Shown here: in pieces, positions 35,224 through 47,923 of the stretch
Layout of the letters: each line of letters starts with the position of its first letter
How positions within the stretch are numbered: the stretch's first letter is position 1
NCBI GenBank assembly: GCA_036250195.1
Contig: JAVHZZ010000003.1
Location: forward strand, 333,372,375-333,436,374
Origin: Mixophyes australis
Taxonomy: Eukaryota > Chordata > Amphibia > Anura > Limnodynastidae
DNA length: 64,000 bases
Direction of reading: 5' to 3'
Notes under the pieces: model-generated
Database searches by the model: none
Told to the model about the DNA's origin: nothing
Seen by the model: only the letters and a program-made list of their open reading frames with translations
Made by a program: the position numbers and the translations under genes

Positions 35224-36755
35224 GAACTCCTATACTGCTAATAGAAGTGGTGTTTTAGTAGCTCTAACTGATCATTGCGCTCTTTAAAGACAACGTAACA
35301 AAGAAAAATGTAATATCATCAAGAGCAAATAAAAAAAGAGGAGGAATGCTTCTTTAGGAAAATATGTTTTGTACCAGTCCAGGAAGTAACTAAAAAGTGG
35401 GAAGGCATTTTACAGGTTTGAAATTAGTTGTGAAAGCTTTCTGATTAGCTGATAATCAAATCTCTATTTTAGTAGCACGCAATCAGGTTTGCTACTACAA
35501 TTTGTTATCTAAGCAAATGCCGCAGCTGCACTAAACACATAATGGATGAATCTGATCTAGCTGCAAATAATTCAATTAAGGACGGACTGCTGTTTTAAAA
35601 ATATTAGATTTAGCTTCATTTACATATGTTTGCACAGTTCACATTACCCAGAAGTACAACAAATTGGTGCCTGGACAACAGGGTCTTTCATTAAATGATT
35701 TTCCTCTTCTATAAACATGATCCTGAAATGTTGAGTTAGCAATTAACTTATACAGAATCAGCTTTAAAAAGCACGGTGATGCTGAAGAATCTAATCGTTG
35801 CCAGGTATGAACCATGTGTTCCTTTTATATGGCACTGGCAAGGTTTCAGGGAAGGTTATTCACAGTTACAAGGACTGAAGTCTGTCTGAAGAGAGATGAG
35901 ATATTGCTGTGATGGTGGAAAGAAAGCCAATCCAATCCAAAGCATACACTGGTGGGCTTTTATGCAGGGAACTGATACACAAAACAGGCTTTAAAAGAGT
36001 AAAAAGGGAGAACACAGAGACACACCGAGTTTGGTTGGCTTTACAAAAAACAAAGCAGTAATACATTTTCCGATATGTTCCACACAGCTGCTTCTGAATC
36101 ATAATCTCAAAACCAGGTACTTCTTCCACTACGGTTTTAAGTAAAAAATGACATAAAAAGGCATTATTGTGAATAATGTAAATTGTGCAAGGCTACACCT
36201 ATGGTTATACAGGCTTATACATAGCTTCAAGAATATATAAATTCTGCCTAAATAGGCTGATATTTCAGCTGTAGTCTCAAATTACAAAATAAAGCCAGCA
36301 AACTCGATCAACATTTAATAGAGATTGATTAGATGTTGATCTGAACAGCCTATGGTGACGATCTGCCCCCGACAGATTGCACTCACTTAGCTCTATGTGA
36401 TCTGGTCCTCAGTTTAAATGGTAGTTGACTGGATTCCTCTATTTTAATCACCCATTTGACAACCATGACAAGTGGCCAGATAGACTATGTATTGGTAGTT
36501 TTAGATCAAGCAATAGGGGTGACACATTATGATTGGCAGATGGGTTGGGGGGCATGGATGAGGTCATCTGCATCCTGGGCATGTATAATTTTCACTACTG
36601 GTCACCTACAGTTCATAGCCACTTCTGGTCTGATTGTGTTTCTGGGAATATCCTCGGCCTGATTTTTATCTGCCAAGCAAAGCCATGAATTGTGCAGTTG
36701 CTGGGTATGACGTGAAGTTACTGAGTATAACGAATTCTGTCATCGCCTGTAAATG
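35224..36755. other. unassigned
   Basis: No gene or repeat recognised. A minus-strand frame at 35866-36129 has no domain. Confidence 0.3.
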
Positions 36756-36763
36756 CCTCAAAA

Positions 36764-37349
36764 CAGGGTTGCCACCAGAAATTGGGAGGCCCAGTACATA
36801 TATAACAGGCAGGCCCACCCTCCTACATTTGTCTCCCCCCACCCCATTCTCTACAGTCAACCCCATCCTCAGTTCCCATCTTACCGCTGCAGTAGTTTAC
36901 TTACCTCTCTGCATCTTCTTGCAGTCTCTTTTTGGTTCTTCTCTATTGACAGCACTGTGATGTTATTAATTACATGATGTCAGCGAAGCGGCAGGAACCC
37001 TCTCTGCCTTGTCGCGGCTCTCTGTCCAGAAGCCAGGCACCTGGGTGGCTGGGACTGGAGTAAATGGCGACAGCTGTGGGGCCTCAAAATCTTGGGAGTG
37101 GAGGCAGACATGCTGCTACTAGGGGGCCCTCTGCTGCATCCTTAATTACACACATAGGTCTCGCCCCACCCAAACTCTCACATCTCAGGAGAAGCTGCTG
37201 CCTACAAAGTGTGCCCGCTACCTCCCTTAGTACACTGATGAGGCCCCCTCCCCTAATAAATTTGTTTGGGTCCAAGGCTTGTGGGGCCCCACTCTGCTGT
37301 TGGGCCCCATACGGCTGTACTCCCTGTATACCCCCTGATGGCGGCCCTG
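36764..37349. mobile_element. hAT-type element (586 bp), CAGGGCC family
   Basis: Ends CAGGGTTGCCACCAG and, inverted, CAGGGCCGCCATCAG. Flanking 8-mers CCTCAAAA (36756-36763) and CCTCCAAA (37350-37357), one mismatch. Contains a minus-strand AGGTAAGT at 36899-36906. No transposase frame. Confidence 0.8.
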
Positions 37350-37487
37350 CCTCCAAACACACTTATTGGTGGGTGGCACTGGCTATTCACCAATCAGAGT
37401 GTTGGGAGGTACTCATGCACTAATTGGTGAATGGCTGGAACAATTCACTGATCAAAGTCCTGAAAGTTTTCCATATAAGTTGTGTCA

Positions 37488-38752
37488 CCTTCAGAGATCT
37501 GAGGTCTGCATTTCGTCAACAGCAGAGATTGGGGTATAGGTCTGTAAAATAAGATATTTGTCATGGTCTGTCTGCATTATAAAGCCACCAGAGATTTTAG
37601 GACTCTGTATTGTAAAACCACTAGAGATTTAAATGTCCTATATGGGTAAAGGCACCAGAAATCTGGGATGTCTGCATTGTAAAATCATCAGAAAGTTTGG
37701 TATCTGCTTTTTAAAATTGCCTCCAGAAATGTTTTGGCATAAAATAGTAGTCACTGGTATGCATTGTTTTGCATATTGATCACGGAGATGCTCTTTGTAT
37801 TGTATAGAGAACTCTAGAATGTTGTCTGTGTTGGATATACATTACTAGAAGGCTCTCTGTATTGTAAAGAAATCACTAGAATGTTATCTATATTGTATAG
37901 TGTTTATAAAGATGCTCTTTGTATTGTATATGTTGTTCACTAGAATACTATGTGACTTAAAGGTCCTATATTGGTAAAGGTAAAGTTTTGGATCTACTTT
38001 TTAAAATTACCTCCAGAAAAGGGTTTGCATAAAAAACTAGTCACTGGTATGCATTGCGTTTTGCATATTGGTCACTAGAAAGCTCTCTGTATTGTAAAGA
38101 GGTCACTAGAATGATCTCTGTATTGTATAGGGGCCACTAGGATGTTGTCTATATTAGTATGGATGTCACTAGAATGTTGTCTGCATTGTATAGACATCAC
38201 TAGATTATTATAGTGAGCTCTATATCATACAGAGAACAGTCTCTGTATTGTATTAAGCTCTCCAGAATAGTCTTTGTATTAGCATGAGGTCACTAGAAAC
38301 TTGATGTATTGTAGAGAGATTGTCAAGAATGTTTAGATTTCACTAGAATGCTCTATTGTATAGAGCTCACTAGAATGTCCTCTGTATTGAATAAAATGCA
38401 CTGGAATGTTCTGTGTATTGTATAGAGGTCACCGGAATGCTCTCTGCATTGCATAGGGTACACTATAACACTCTCTGCATTGCATAGGGTACACTATAAC
38501 ACTCTCTGCATTGCATAGGGTACACTATAACACTAGAATGCTTTGTCTCTGTATTGCATGAGGTCACTACGGTAGAATGCTCTTTGTATTGTATGTATGT
38601 CAATAAAATTATCTTTTTATTGTATAGATGCCACTAGAATGCTCGCCATTGTATAGGGATCACTAGAATGCTATCAATATTATATATAGGTCACTAAAAT
38701 AACACCTGTACTGTATAGAGGTCATGAGAATAGTATCTGCATTGAATAATCA
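37488..38752. repeat. degenerate ~30-bp minisatellite (1.26 kb)
   Basis: Roughly forty diverged units of the type 'cactagaatgctctctg' plus 'tattgtatagaggt'. Most units are 28-32 bp; near the left edge the spacing is looser. One sub-block at about 38440-38535 has three near-identical 31-bp copies ('tgcattgcatagggtacact'), indicating a recent local expansion inside an old array. Confidence 0.85.
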
Positions 38753-38759
38753 AGTGAGG

Positions 38760-39275
38760 CAGTGTTGTATTTGATTATAACTCTTTGTCATATCACTTTT
38801 TCATATATTTAATTGGCTATATAAAGCAACGCCCACATTAGACAAACTCAGCTATCGGCGATCAGTGCCGTTATTGACCATCGAACCTATCAAGGTCCTC
38901 TGGCCTCTATTTAATTCTGGCCCTGGCACCATTTAGGTGCCAGAGTATAAGGTATTCACCTCTGCTCCAGTGTCCAGATTACCTCCTGTTGCATCTCCTG
39001 TCTACTCTTGGATTTTTGGTTCCTGACGTACTCTACTGGTGCTAACATTGGCTTCCCTGACCATCCTTTAGTTTCTCCTGTTGTATCTCTCTGCTCGGTA
39101 GGCTTTGACTCACTAACAATTTTGCTAGTAACTGTCTTGGAGAACCACAACCCTTGCCGCTAAGTCCTTCTTGCGGGGGTCCCTGGTGAATATTAGGGGT
39201 GCGTTAGGCTCTGTGTCTCCTAGTTCAATTGTGCCAATACTAGCAAATAGTCTCATGCTAAATCCAATTTGTGAC
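38760..39275 (+). mobile_element. second old solo LTR (gypsy-type), limits approximate
   Basis: TATA box TATATAAA at 38818-38825, then a segment related to 31830-32264 ('ggtgccagagtataagg', 'ctctgctccagtg', 'gcgggggtccctggtgaa'), ending '...aatttgtgaca' at 39275. No following primer site or coding region. Confidence 0.55.
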
Positions 39276-40778
39276 ACGAGTTCTAGCTGAAGTCTCCTCT
39301 GACTCTTCTAAGACTCCACTAGTTGCAAAAACCACAATTAACAAAAATGTTTAATTTTGAAAACATAAAAACCTGTAATTCATAATATTTTACTCAAGGC
39401 CTAAGAACTGACCTTGAGTAAAGTATACATACTTTTTTGTCCTATAGGCCTACTAGAAAAAATCTCAGATTAAATGTTGGGGTAATTTTTTGCATTTCCT
39501 TCAATTGTATGAAGAAAAACAAATAGAAATATTATAAAAAAAAATAGAAACTTGTAATGCTTAACTTTTTATCCAAGGCCTAAGTGTGACTGAGTAAAGT
39601 ACACGTATTTGAGAGCTATGGAAAAAATCATGAAAATGTGTATTATCCCAGCATTAAGGTATAAGCCTTGCAAAATGCAAAAGGACTAACCATTTATTGC
39701 AGTGAAAAACTCAACACAGCATATAAAGTTACTTTTAATATTTCTTTCTATTTCATATCAGCTGCAGTAACATAATAGAAGGCCTTTAAAATTTGACAGA
39801 CTAGACAAAAGAAGAGTTCAGGATACAAAAATAGAAAAGAAAATGGAACATATTTCAGAAGACATGTTTTTATTATGTTATACAAAAATTACATTTGATA
39901 ATTCGCTGTCATTGTAAGATAAAATAAAATATTCAATAGCAATAAAAAAGAGTGGAATTTGAAATTGAACCAAAAAAGATGGTTCCTTTGAGTTTAATAT
40001 GTAATCCTGACTTCTTTATTTGGTGACTATTTCCATTCACCATTGCACATAATATCAGACCTGGCAACCTAGCAAGACATCACCAATGTACTATAACTGG
40101 TAGAATTCCTGACATAAAATAGCAATGGTGCAAAGAGAAGTGTGTTTGGGCGCCGGTTTCTTGAACATTTACTGAAAATCAATGAGACTATGGGAATGTA
40201 AGTACCCAAATGACACATTTAATAACTTGTAAAATGATGTAACCAACTTCTCAAGAATTATGTGAAAATGAGTACATCATTATGCTTCACGGTGCTGAAA
40301 TCCACAGAAGGAACATGAAAAGGAGAACTGGGCTTTGAAGTTTATATACAGCTTTACAGAACGCTGAAATAATTAAAGATGATATAAATAGCGATATTGG
40401 TGTTTTAGCTACTGTGGGTAAATTAATCTAATAATAAAACACAAAACAGTTATTTATGCAAGTAAAAATCATGTTGTAAGGCTGAGTTGTAGATAAATGA
40501 GAAAATATCACCATTGTACATTTTTCCTTTAATATATGCATAGGTACATTTTGTTAGTTAAATGGTTCTATAAATTACTTGTTTGGGGAGATAATGTCCT
40601 TTATGCAGTATAATATATTCTATGTCTAGGAGTTTTACTGAATATTTATGGAAAACTAAAGGGATTCTCCTCTAGTAATATAAAAGCAGAAGTGGGCAAC
40701 CTATGAGTCTGTTCGGACCCACTGTTCTCCTTCCTGCTCAAATCTCATATAAGAGAAGTCTACTTACATAAAGCACAT
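39276..40778. other. unassigned AT-rich DNA
   Basis: Nothing gene-like. A weak direct repeat ('taatgcttaactttttatccaaggcctaag'-like words) occurs near 39375 and 39560. Confidence 0.3.
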
Positions 40779-41082
40779 CTTCTGCTATACGGGACATCAT
40801 CTGCTATACGGGACGTCTTCTGCTATACGGGACGTCTTCTGCTATACGGGAGGTCATCTGCTATACGGGAGGTCATCTGCTATACGGGAGGTCTTCTGCT
40901 ATACGGGACGTCTTCTGCTATACGGGACGTCTTCTGCTATACGGGACGTCTTCTGCTATACGGGACGTCTTCTGCTATACGGGACGTCTTCTGCTATACG
41001 GGACGTCTTCTGCTATACGGGACGTCTTCTGCTATACGGGACATCTTCTGCTATACGGGACATCTTCTGCTATAAAGGATAT
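40779..41082. repeat. 19-bp minisatellite, 16 units
   Basis: Unit CTTCTGCTATACGGGACGT. Fifteen units of exactly 19 bp (40779-41063) plus a degenerate sixteenth. Variants differ at the last positions (gacgt, gaggt, gacat) and at the second base. Adjacent units form GACGTC at many joins. No spacers, so not a CRISPR array. Confidence 0.95.
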
Positions 41083-41195
41083 CCTCTCTTTGAATTCGTC
41101 ACATAGAACACTGTTGCCAGCTGTCCCTAATTTCCAGGGACAGTCCCAGGCTTTAAAGATTTGTCCCTGGATATATCCCTTCATTTCCATACTAA
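41083..41195. mobile_element. MITE fragment with 'ttgccagctgtccctaattt'
   Basis: 'ccagctgtccctaatttcca' followed by inverted 'gggacagtcccagg' resembles a common frog MITE end. Only one end is seen. Confidence 0.4.
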
Positions 41196-41316
41196 CCCAT
41201 TTTGTTCATGTTAGATGCAATCATTGTCAGCTATTCTTATATGTTAATATTTATTGCAACTGAGTAGAAAGAATAATACCTTAGACACAAACTCAGTAGA
41301 CAAGGTCCACCTAGAC

Positions 41317-42284
41317 CAGGGGTAGACAACCTTATACACTCAAAGAGCCATTTGGACCTGTTTTCCGGAAAAAAAAACCTTGGGAGCCACAAAACCCTTT
41401 TGACATCTAAAATGACAATAACACTGCATATATAGTTTTCTTTTACCTTTATGCTATGTATAAAAAAACTATAGTTTGTTGCATTTTTGAAATGAATGAA
41501 CTGCTACAGAGAAAACAACATTTTATTTCAGCATGCAACAAAAACATTTTGAATGTCGAAAAAAAAAGGCCGGGTTGAAGATAACTTTCAAATAGCAGAA
41601 TTCAATAGCAAAATTCAAAGCAGAACTTTAATTATCAGCCTGCAGCAAATCAAAAATGCTGTCATCCTTTTATCGCATATATCGCATTTAGCGCTCCCCT
41701 CTTGTAGGTCACAGTTATATAATACTATAATACACTCCCCTCTTGTAGGTTACAGTTATATAATACACTCCCCTCTTGTAGGTCACAGTTATATAATACA
41801 CTCCCCTCTTGTAGGTCAGTTATATAATACACTCTCCTCTTGTAAATCACAGTTATATAATACACTCCCTTGTTATAGGTCCCATTTTTATTATGCAGTC
41901 CTCTCTTGTAGGTCCCTTTCTATTATTCAGCCCCCAAGAAAATATTTTTTTATTACTATTTACTTACCTTCACTCAGATGGTGTCCCGGTCCTGGATCTT
42001 CTCTTCTCTGCTCCTCCTTGGCACGCTCTCTGTCAACTGAATGATGCCAACGCGACCTCCTTAGGGTCACGTCAGCGCCATTCCGTCATTCAGCCAGCAG
42101 GGAGCTGAGGCGGGGGAGGAGCGCTCTCTCCTTTGCCAGCTCCCATTAGTTTTTTATATTTTTAAATCGTAATTAGTTTAGCGCTCTGTCACCCCCTTTG
42201 CCACTGACACCCGAACCTCGGAGCCGCAGCAGATGGCTGAAAGAGCCGCATGCGGCTTCGGAACCGTGGGTTGCCGAACCCCCG
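41317..42284. mobile_element. non-autonomous hAT element (968 bp)
   Basis: Starts CAGGGGTAGACAACC and continues with 'aaagagccatttgg'; the right end, inverted, reads CGGGGGTTCGGCAACCCACG after 'agagccgcatgcggctt'. Flanking 8-mers ACCTAGAC (41309-41316) and ACCTAGAT (42285-42292), one mismatch. These are the ends of a well-known hAT group (5'-CAGGGGTCGGCAACC). Holds a 33-bp tandem array and a minus-strand AGGTAAGT at 41962-41969. Confidence 0.88.
41694..41935. repeat. 33-bp tandem array inside the hAT element
   Basis: 'ctcccctcttgtaggt' begins at 41694, 41735, 41768, 41801, 41832 and 41865, with weaker copies to 41935. Because 33 is a multiple of three, it gives an open frame with repeated 'IIHSPLVG', which is not a gene. 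Confidence 0.9.
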
Positions 42285-42292
42285 ACCTAGAT

Positions 42293-44324
42293 CACGGAAA
42301 CTGCTGTTGATACTTGGCAGGTATGAAAAGGATGTGCATAGAAGCATTGGGGCAAATTTATCAAAGGGCAAAATGCCCTATACATGTAAGGGGTTACTGC
42401 CAGCGATAACCCCACCAGTGAAAGTATTGCATGGTGCCTACGTACCGTGAAGCGTATTTGTTAAATATCACAGTGGTACTTATACCACAGTATGTATATT
42501 CTTTTTTAAGAAGCTTTTTATATGTTTGTTTGCAATTTGTTTTAACAGTGAAACTAAAAGCTTCTTCACATGTGTCCGGCCCCTGCACATACTAACCCCT
42601 GAATACTCTGATATTTTTCTTTGTGGCAGCTGAGTGTCACTAAAAAAAGACTGTTAAAACCAGAATTAAGTATATTTTTTACACCACAATAGCTGTTATC
42701 TTAATAAATAGGACCCACTGACTCAACAGCAAAGTGTCCATGGAAACTATTTTAGAATGTTAGTAACTGTGTCAGAGTAATTAAAAATATTATGAGAAAG
42801 CAGACCACAAAGTGGTGCCTTGCAAATGATGCACTTTATGCAAGTGGTACAATACATTGTGCCATTGTCTTTTTGATGTTTTGTTGTCGGCAGCTCTTAC
42901 AGGTGAATTGATAGGTTTAGTCCTCCTAAATGGTGGTTAAACCACACAATGGTGGCACGGACTGTTTGTAGGCATACAGATATACTGTAATAATTCTAAC
43001 CCGCTATGTTTTCCACATTTATTGCCAGCTTTATTCTCTAACAGTACACACACAAAAAAAAGCACAAATGGGTTTACAGAATCGTCAGATGTAATGTAAA
43101 AATAGAAAAACAAAAGAGTAAGAATATCACTAGCGAAGCTAAAATATGATTCCCAACAGATCGTCTTTAGCAGATTTTTCTCACAAAGATTTACCGGCTT
43201 TGCAAACATATTTCTAATGCATAAGAATTATACACTAGGCTGCTACTTTAAATCATGTCTATGTAAAATCTTCTCTATTCTGGGAGTATAGAAAGCAAAC
43301 AAGACTGCTGAAAACTGTCTGCTACAATATTTTACTGCAGCTTCGCAAGATATAAAATAAATTGTGCTAATTATTTCTCGGAATCCCTATGAAACTCATG
43401 AGTTTGTTTTTCCACTGACAGTTGCAGAATTAACAACTCTGTCTTACTTATAAAGGTGAGTAAATTACCATTAGGTTAGGAGAAAAAATTAAATACAAAA
43501 TATTTACAGTACACCAGAAAACATATAGACTTACATTTGTGCAGTGTCCACTACATAGCAAATACAGTGTATGTGGGAGTGTATGCATCTGTAGGACCAC
43601 CAAATCACAACTGAAATTTACAAATATGTACCAGTAGGTACCAAAATGTAAGATCAGTGGCTGGTCTATGGGGCCTGCAGGCGAGGGAGGCCTGACAATG
43701 CAAGGTCAGCCTTCCAAGACCCCACTCTGTTCTTTGAAGAACAGCGAGGACGCCCGGGGGTTGGAGTCACATCACCAGGCCATCCCCGAAATTTGGCTCT
43801 GGAGCTCAACGATACCACGTTCCCTGGGTAAAACAGTAACATTCCACTGCAGCTCTGATAAAAAGTATTGTTACCTTCTTACTACATAACAGAAAGCTGA
43901 AGCTAATCTCACATCTTTAATCACTTATCTTATATAGGTTAAAAAATAAACTGAGCCTGCAAGTCTGCAAAGCTGTCAGTAACTCTGCCTACTACAACAG
44001 GTTAAAGGGAGCAGCTTCTCTGTCTAAGAGGGGTGAAAGATAACATGATGAATATACTTAGTTAATTACAAAGTGAACCACTTCATTATTTCTTGCATAT
44101 TATTCGGCTCCATCTTCTGGGCCCTTTAGACCATGCACAAGCCACGCCTCAGTCCATCCAGGCCATGCCCCTATCTGCTATACATAAACCAAACTATGTG
44201 TTCCGTGCAATGTGGCTGAAAATGGGCCAATATGGATGTCAACAAATACTAATGAAGAGTATGCAATCTCCCCTACAAGTGGGAATGAAAATATGGGGAA
44301 GAACAAAGCTGTGGCAATGCACTT
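42293..44324. other. unassigned
   Basis: A GC-richer island at 43655-43830 ('ggggcctgcaggcgaggga') stands out but shows no domain or repeat ends. No gene recognised. Confidence 0.3.
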
Positions 44325-44520
44325 TATTATTATTATTATTATTAATATCATTATGTGGCGCTCCTCAAACATATCATGCAGCACCATATAGAGAATATAT
44401 TTGCTCACATTCATCTCAACCCCAGTGAACCTAATTTCTCTACCACAGGTAAACAAACACGCTCACACATATACTGAGGCCAATTACATAGGAAGCTAAT
44501 TAACCTGCAGTATGTTCATG
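44325..44520 (-). mobile_element. decayed tRNA-derived SINE fragment, copy 5
   Basis: Starts with (ATT)n, then 'atgtggcgctcctcaaac' and 'aagctaattaacctgcagta', matching tail and body of the SINE on the minus strand. The head is missing. Confidence 0.6.
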
Positions 44521-44530
44521 TGATGCACAT

Positions 44531-45689
44531 CTTGTTGCTTCTATTATAATGCTAACTGAGGCATATTACTTGACTGTCAATGTTATGATTGTACAGAAAT
44601 TCTGATCTTTATGATTCTATTTTATTACTTAAATCACATTTAATTTATATATCTTATAGGTTATTTGAAATAAAAAAAATGGAAAAGGACATTTAAAATG
44701 TTCTTTCCTGTATATCAGTTGATTGCTATCCACAAAGTGAAGAACACCCAGTAAAACTCACTAAATTTACATCATATTGGTAATTAAGGTTGTGATGCAC
44801 CAAAGCTAATATATCAGAACATACAGCACCAGATCAGAGTAACTATGTGCATAGAAATAAATCTTAATTATTGAGGCACGGTGATATATGAAGCACACAG
44901 GGGAATCACAGCAGCATCAATTAGTGTATTTATGTATACCAAACTAAGATACAGAGTCCAGCATAAAATAGTTACATACTATACAGAATGTTATACCTCA
45001 CAATATTCCAAATCCCTAAGAAGGGATGAATAATGTAAATAGAAACAGCTACATTCATATTCCATTCATATAAGAAGAAATATACACACACAGTTTCAAT
45101 AAACTAAATTATTCAAGAATAGAACCCCCCCCCCCCCACGCACACACACTCATACCCTCAGAAAAAAGAAAACAAAACAAACAAAAAAAACCTTCTGTAC
45201 ACCTCACTTCTCATGCCTGCTCTAGATCACAATAATTCTGGTAACTTATACAGACATCACCTAGGTAGGCATGGATGTGAACTATAGTATATACTATATA
45301 AATTATACCAGCAAGGTGAAAAAGATAATATCCACAACAGTCTATCTGATCTAGAACTGCATTATACAACATTTTGTACATTTCCAAGCAGTCACTCCGA
45401 CTGTAGGGCCATGGTAACATCTAGTGGTAAAGAACACAACTTGATACTCTTATTAGAGATCTGAACACTACTCTACCATAAAAAAAATAAACTCATTAAC
45501 TTAGCAATAAGACTAGAAAATCAACTCTCATTTCTTTCTAGAGAACAGAGACAGTGGCTACTCCTTAGTCCTCAGTGCTGCTTACAATGGTACTTTAATT
45601 GCTTTCCAATATAGAAAAGTAAACATCCAGAGCAGAGATGCAGGGCTCCAACCAGGGTTAGAGACTTCAACCTGGAACAATACACAGTA
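44531..45689. other. unassigned
   Basis: Contains a short C run followed by (CA)n at 45126-45150. A frame at 45211-45420 has no domain. Confidence 0.3.
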
Positions 45690-46071
45690 TACTAAAATGT
45701 GCCTATTTAGATGGAGGCGCTAAGCCCAACTGACGCCTCTCCATATAGAACGCAAATTACTTTGCAATGCTACAATCACCGTAAATCTCTAAATGTCACT
45801 TTGATCTAGGAATCAGTAGAGGAAAACTTCTTGGACTACTGAAGAGAGACAGGAATGGAAAAATACCTCCCAAAGGTGTAAAGTGTGACTTCCTTAGGGG
45901 TCTGAGTAACTTCCCAAGCTGTCCCAATAAAATATAAACAGACAATAATGGCAGAAATATCAGACTGTCGTTTAGTCTTCAAGGAAGCAAAATTAATGGT
46001 AAATATAATTTGCTTATTTTCTCCTCAGACTCCATGTCAGCCCTTACAATGGAATGTACCCAAGCAATAAC

Positions 46072-46470
46072 AAAAAGCCTTTTTGGAACTAGAAAGGGTT
46101 CAGAGAAGGGCGACAAAATTGATAAACAGTAAGGAGTCAGGGAAGCGAAGATAGGGCATTCACTGCCAGGGAAGGTTGTGATGGCAGAATCAATTGATAT
46201 GTCTAAGAAAGGGTTCGACAAATTTTTGGCCGGCAAAGGGTATCCAAGGTTACGACTGTTAATTAAAACAAATAACAATAGTGGATCTAGGGAGCAATAG
46301 GACTGAAATATTGGGTCAGGAAGGATTTTTTTTCGATTGAAACAGATTGGTGGTTGCTTTATCTGGATCAAATTCAAATATAAGAGAGGAATCATAGGAG
46401 ATCCAAATTAGGTTGAAATTGATGGACTGGTGTCTTTTTTGAACCTCTACAACTATGTTTCTATGTATGT
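46072..46470 (+). pseudogene. CR1-like LINE 3' end inserted in the DIRS element
   Basis: Opens with LERVQRRATKLIN (about 46088-46127), the conserved C-terminal block of CR1-type reverse transcriptases, and runs into a 3' region with 'ttgaaattgatggactggtg' and a 'tatgtttctatgtatgta' tail, the usual ending of frog CR1-like copies. Strongly 5'-truncated. Orientation is opposite to the surrounding DIRS sequence, which resumes on both sides. Confidence 0.72.
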
Positions 46471-46539
46471 AATACCAACATAGGGATAGCTCAAAAAGTA
46501 AACCAACACTAATACTATAAAGAAAAAAAAATGTTTATT

Positions 46540-47570
46540 GATCCACTGCCTGCAGGATTCTCCTTCCAAACTGGGCTTCAGCCAAAGAAAACACATCCAA
46601 AAGATAAAGTCTGGTGAAGGTATGAAGGCAGACTATCCTGCTGGTCTGCAGAGATCATTTACTAAGGCCTGACTCTGGCGTGCCCAAAGAGGTCTCCATA
46701 GCCGTTGCTATTGGGATTACAGGCACATTATATCCATCCCCACTATAAGCCTGTGCAATAACTTCTCAGATCCATCTTGCAAGAGAATCTTTAGATGGAG
46801 CATGTCCCTGTCTCATTCTCGTAAGAAAGACAAAGAGCTGGTTCGTCTTTTTAAATCTGTTTTTCAGGGTAAGATAAATAGAAATTGCCCTAACAATGTC
46901 TAGGGTACATAATCTTTTTTCACTTTCATTTCACTTCCATTAGTTGGCTGTAGACAGAGAGATGGAAGTATAATTTCCTGATTAATATGAAAAGCTGAAA
47001 CTACCATTGATAAGATAGCAGGATTAATTCATTAACTTGTCGGAATGAATGTTCAGAAATGGTTGTTCGCATCATAAAGCATGTAGTTCTCCCACTCTCC
47101 TGGCAGACCTGAGTCTACTAGAAGTAATACTTTGAGTGTGAGCCACTTAAAAGAGACATCTTGTAATGGTTCAAAAAGGACTTGACATCAAGGCCTTCAG
47201 GACATAAACAAGATCCTAAGGTTCCAAACGAGACCTGATACATGGACAAATTCTTCGCTTCTTGAAAAATGCACCACAAGATCATCTGCTGTCAAAATGC
47301 TAAGTGCCCAAACCTGCACTTTTAAGACCTTTCTCTAAAACTTCCTGAAAGAAATTAAGAATGTAGGGAATGCTAGCAGAGGCCAGATTATTCACTAGTT
47401 TTGCACCAAGGAGTGAATCTCTTACAGATCCAATAATAAATAACAAAATTATTTTGTTTCCTGGCTTGTAGCATTATGCCAAACACCTTATCAGAGCTTC
47501 CGTTCTGTCTGAGCAACAACTGCTCAATCTTCACCCCATCAAAGAGAAGGTATCTGGCCTCGGCAATAAA
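46540..47570 (-). pseudogene. DIRS tyrosine recombinase, inactivated
   Basis: From high to low coordinate: an N-terminal helix block (IPYILNFFQEVLEKGLKSAG, about 47350), VSFKWLTLKVLLLVDSGLPG (about 47110), then APSKDSLARWISEVIAQAYS (about 46750), the box II region PVIPIATAMETSLG, and HTFTRLYLLDV (about 46593-46625) with the catalytic Tyr still present. Active relatives have His and Arg in the PHxTR-type motif of box II; here the segment reads PIATA, so both are lost. Frames change several times. The recombinase integrates circular DIRS cDNA without making target duplications, and none is expected here. Confidence 0.72.
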
Positions 47571-47795
47571 TTGGTCCTTGGTTAGGCAGATCTGGTCGCA
47601 GTGGTAGAGGCCAAGTCTTCTCCAAGAGTATTACCCCTGATACTGTAAAACATGTCCAGTGAGTCAAAAAGGGAAGGGCTGCTATAACTTCTACTGCTTA
47701 TCTCTGATCTTCCCTAAAAGTATGTACAGTGAGAGGAAAAGCAGGGAACACATACCCCAGATGAAAGTTCTAAGGTCTAGTCAGTCTGTTCCTCC

Positions 47796-47913
47796 CATGG
47801 GACGGGCTGGGCTGGGGGGCATCTGGGCTGGGTCACCTGCATTTTTTCCCCTTTAAAATAGGCTGCTGCGTTGAGTCTTGGCCCCCGGGCTGAAATTTGA
47901 CAGTCCTCCCCTG
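47796..47913. mobile_element. hAT-type MITE (118 bp) inserted in the DIRS element
   Basis: Begins CATGGGACGGGCTGG; the right end complements CAGGGGAGGACTGTC. Flanks GTTCCTCC (47788-47795) and GTTCATCC (47914-47921), one mismatch. Interior 'cccccgggctgaaatttgac' is shared with 58839-59014. Confidence 0.75.
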
Positions 47914-47923
47914 GTTCATCCTG

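Noticed and set aside
34842..35241. Overlapping open frames on both strands around the palindrome
   Set aside because: Frames on both strands are mirror products of the inverted arms and the T-rich tract.
40779..41082. Possible CRISPR-like array
   Set aside because: Head-to-tail 19-bp units without spacers in vertebrate DNA; a minisatellite.
41553..42044. 163-codon open frame with repeated octapeptides
   Set aside because: Translation of a 33-bp tandem array in a hAT element.
45454..45470. TAGAGATCTGAAC as the missing end of the hAT relic at 49-51.3 kb
   Set aside because: It resembles a 5' end rather than the expected 3' end, and its flank (actcttat) does not match the octamer at 51317-51324 (gtaatgag).
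46600..46630. An active integrase or recombinase because the catalytic Tyr is present
   Set aside because: Box II His/Arg are lost and the frame is broken many times.
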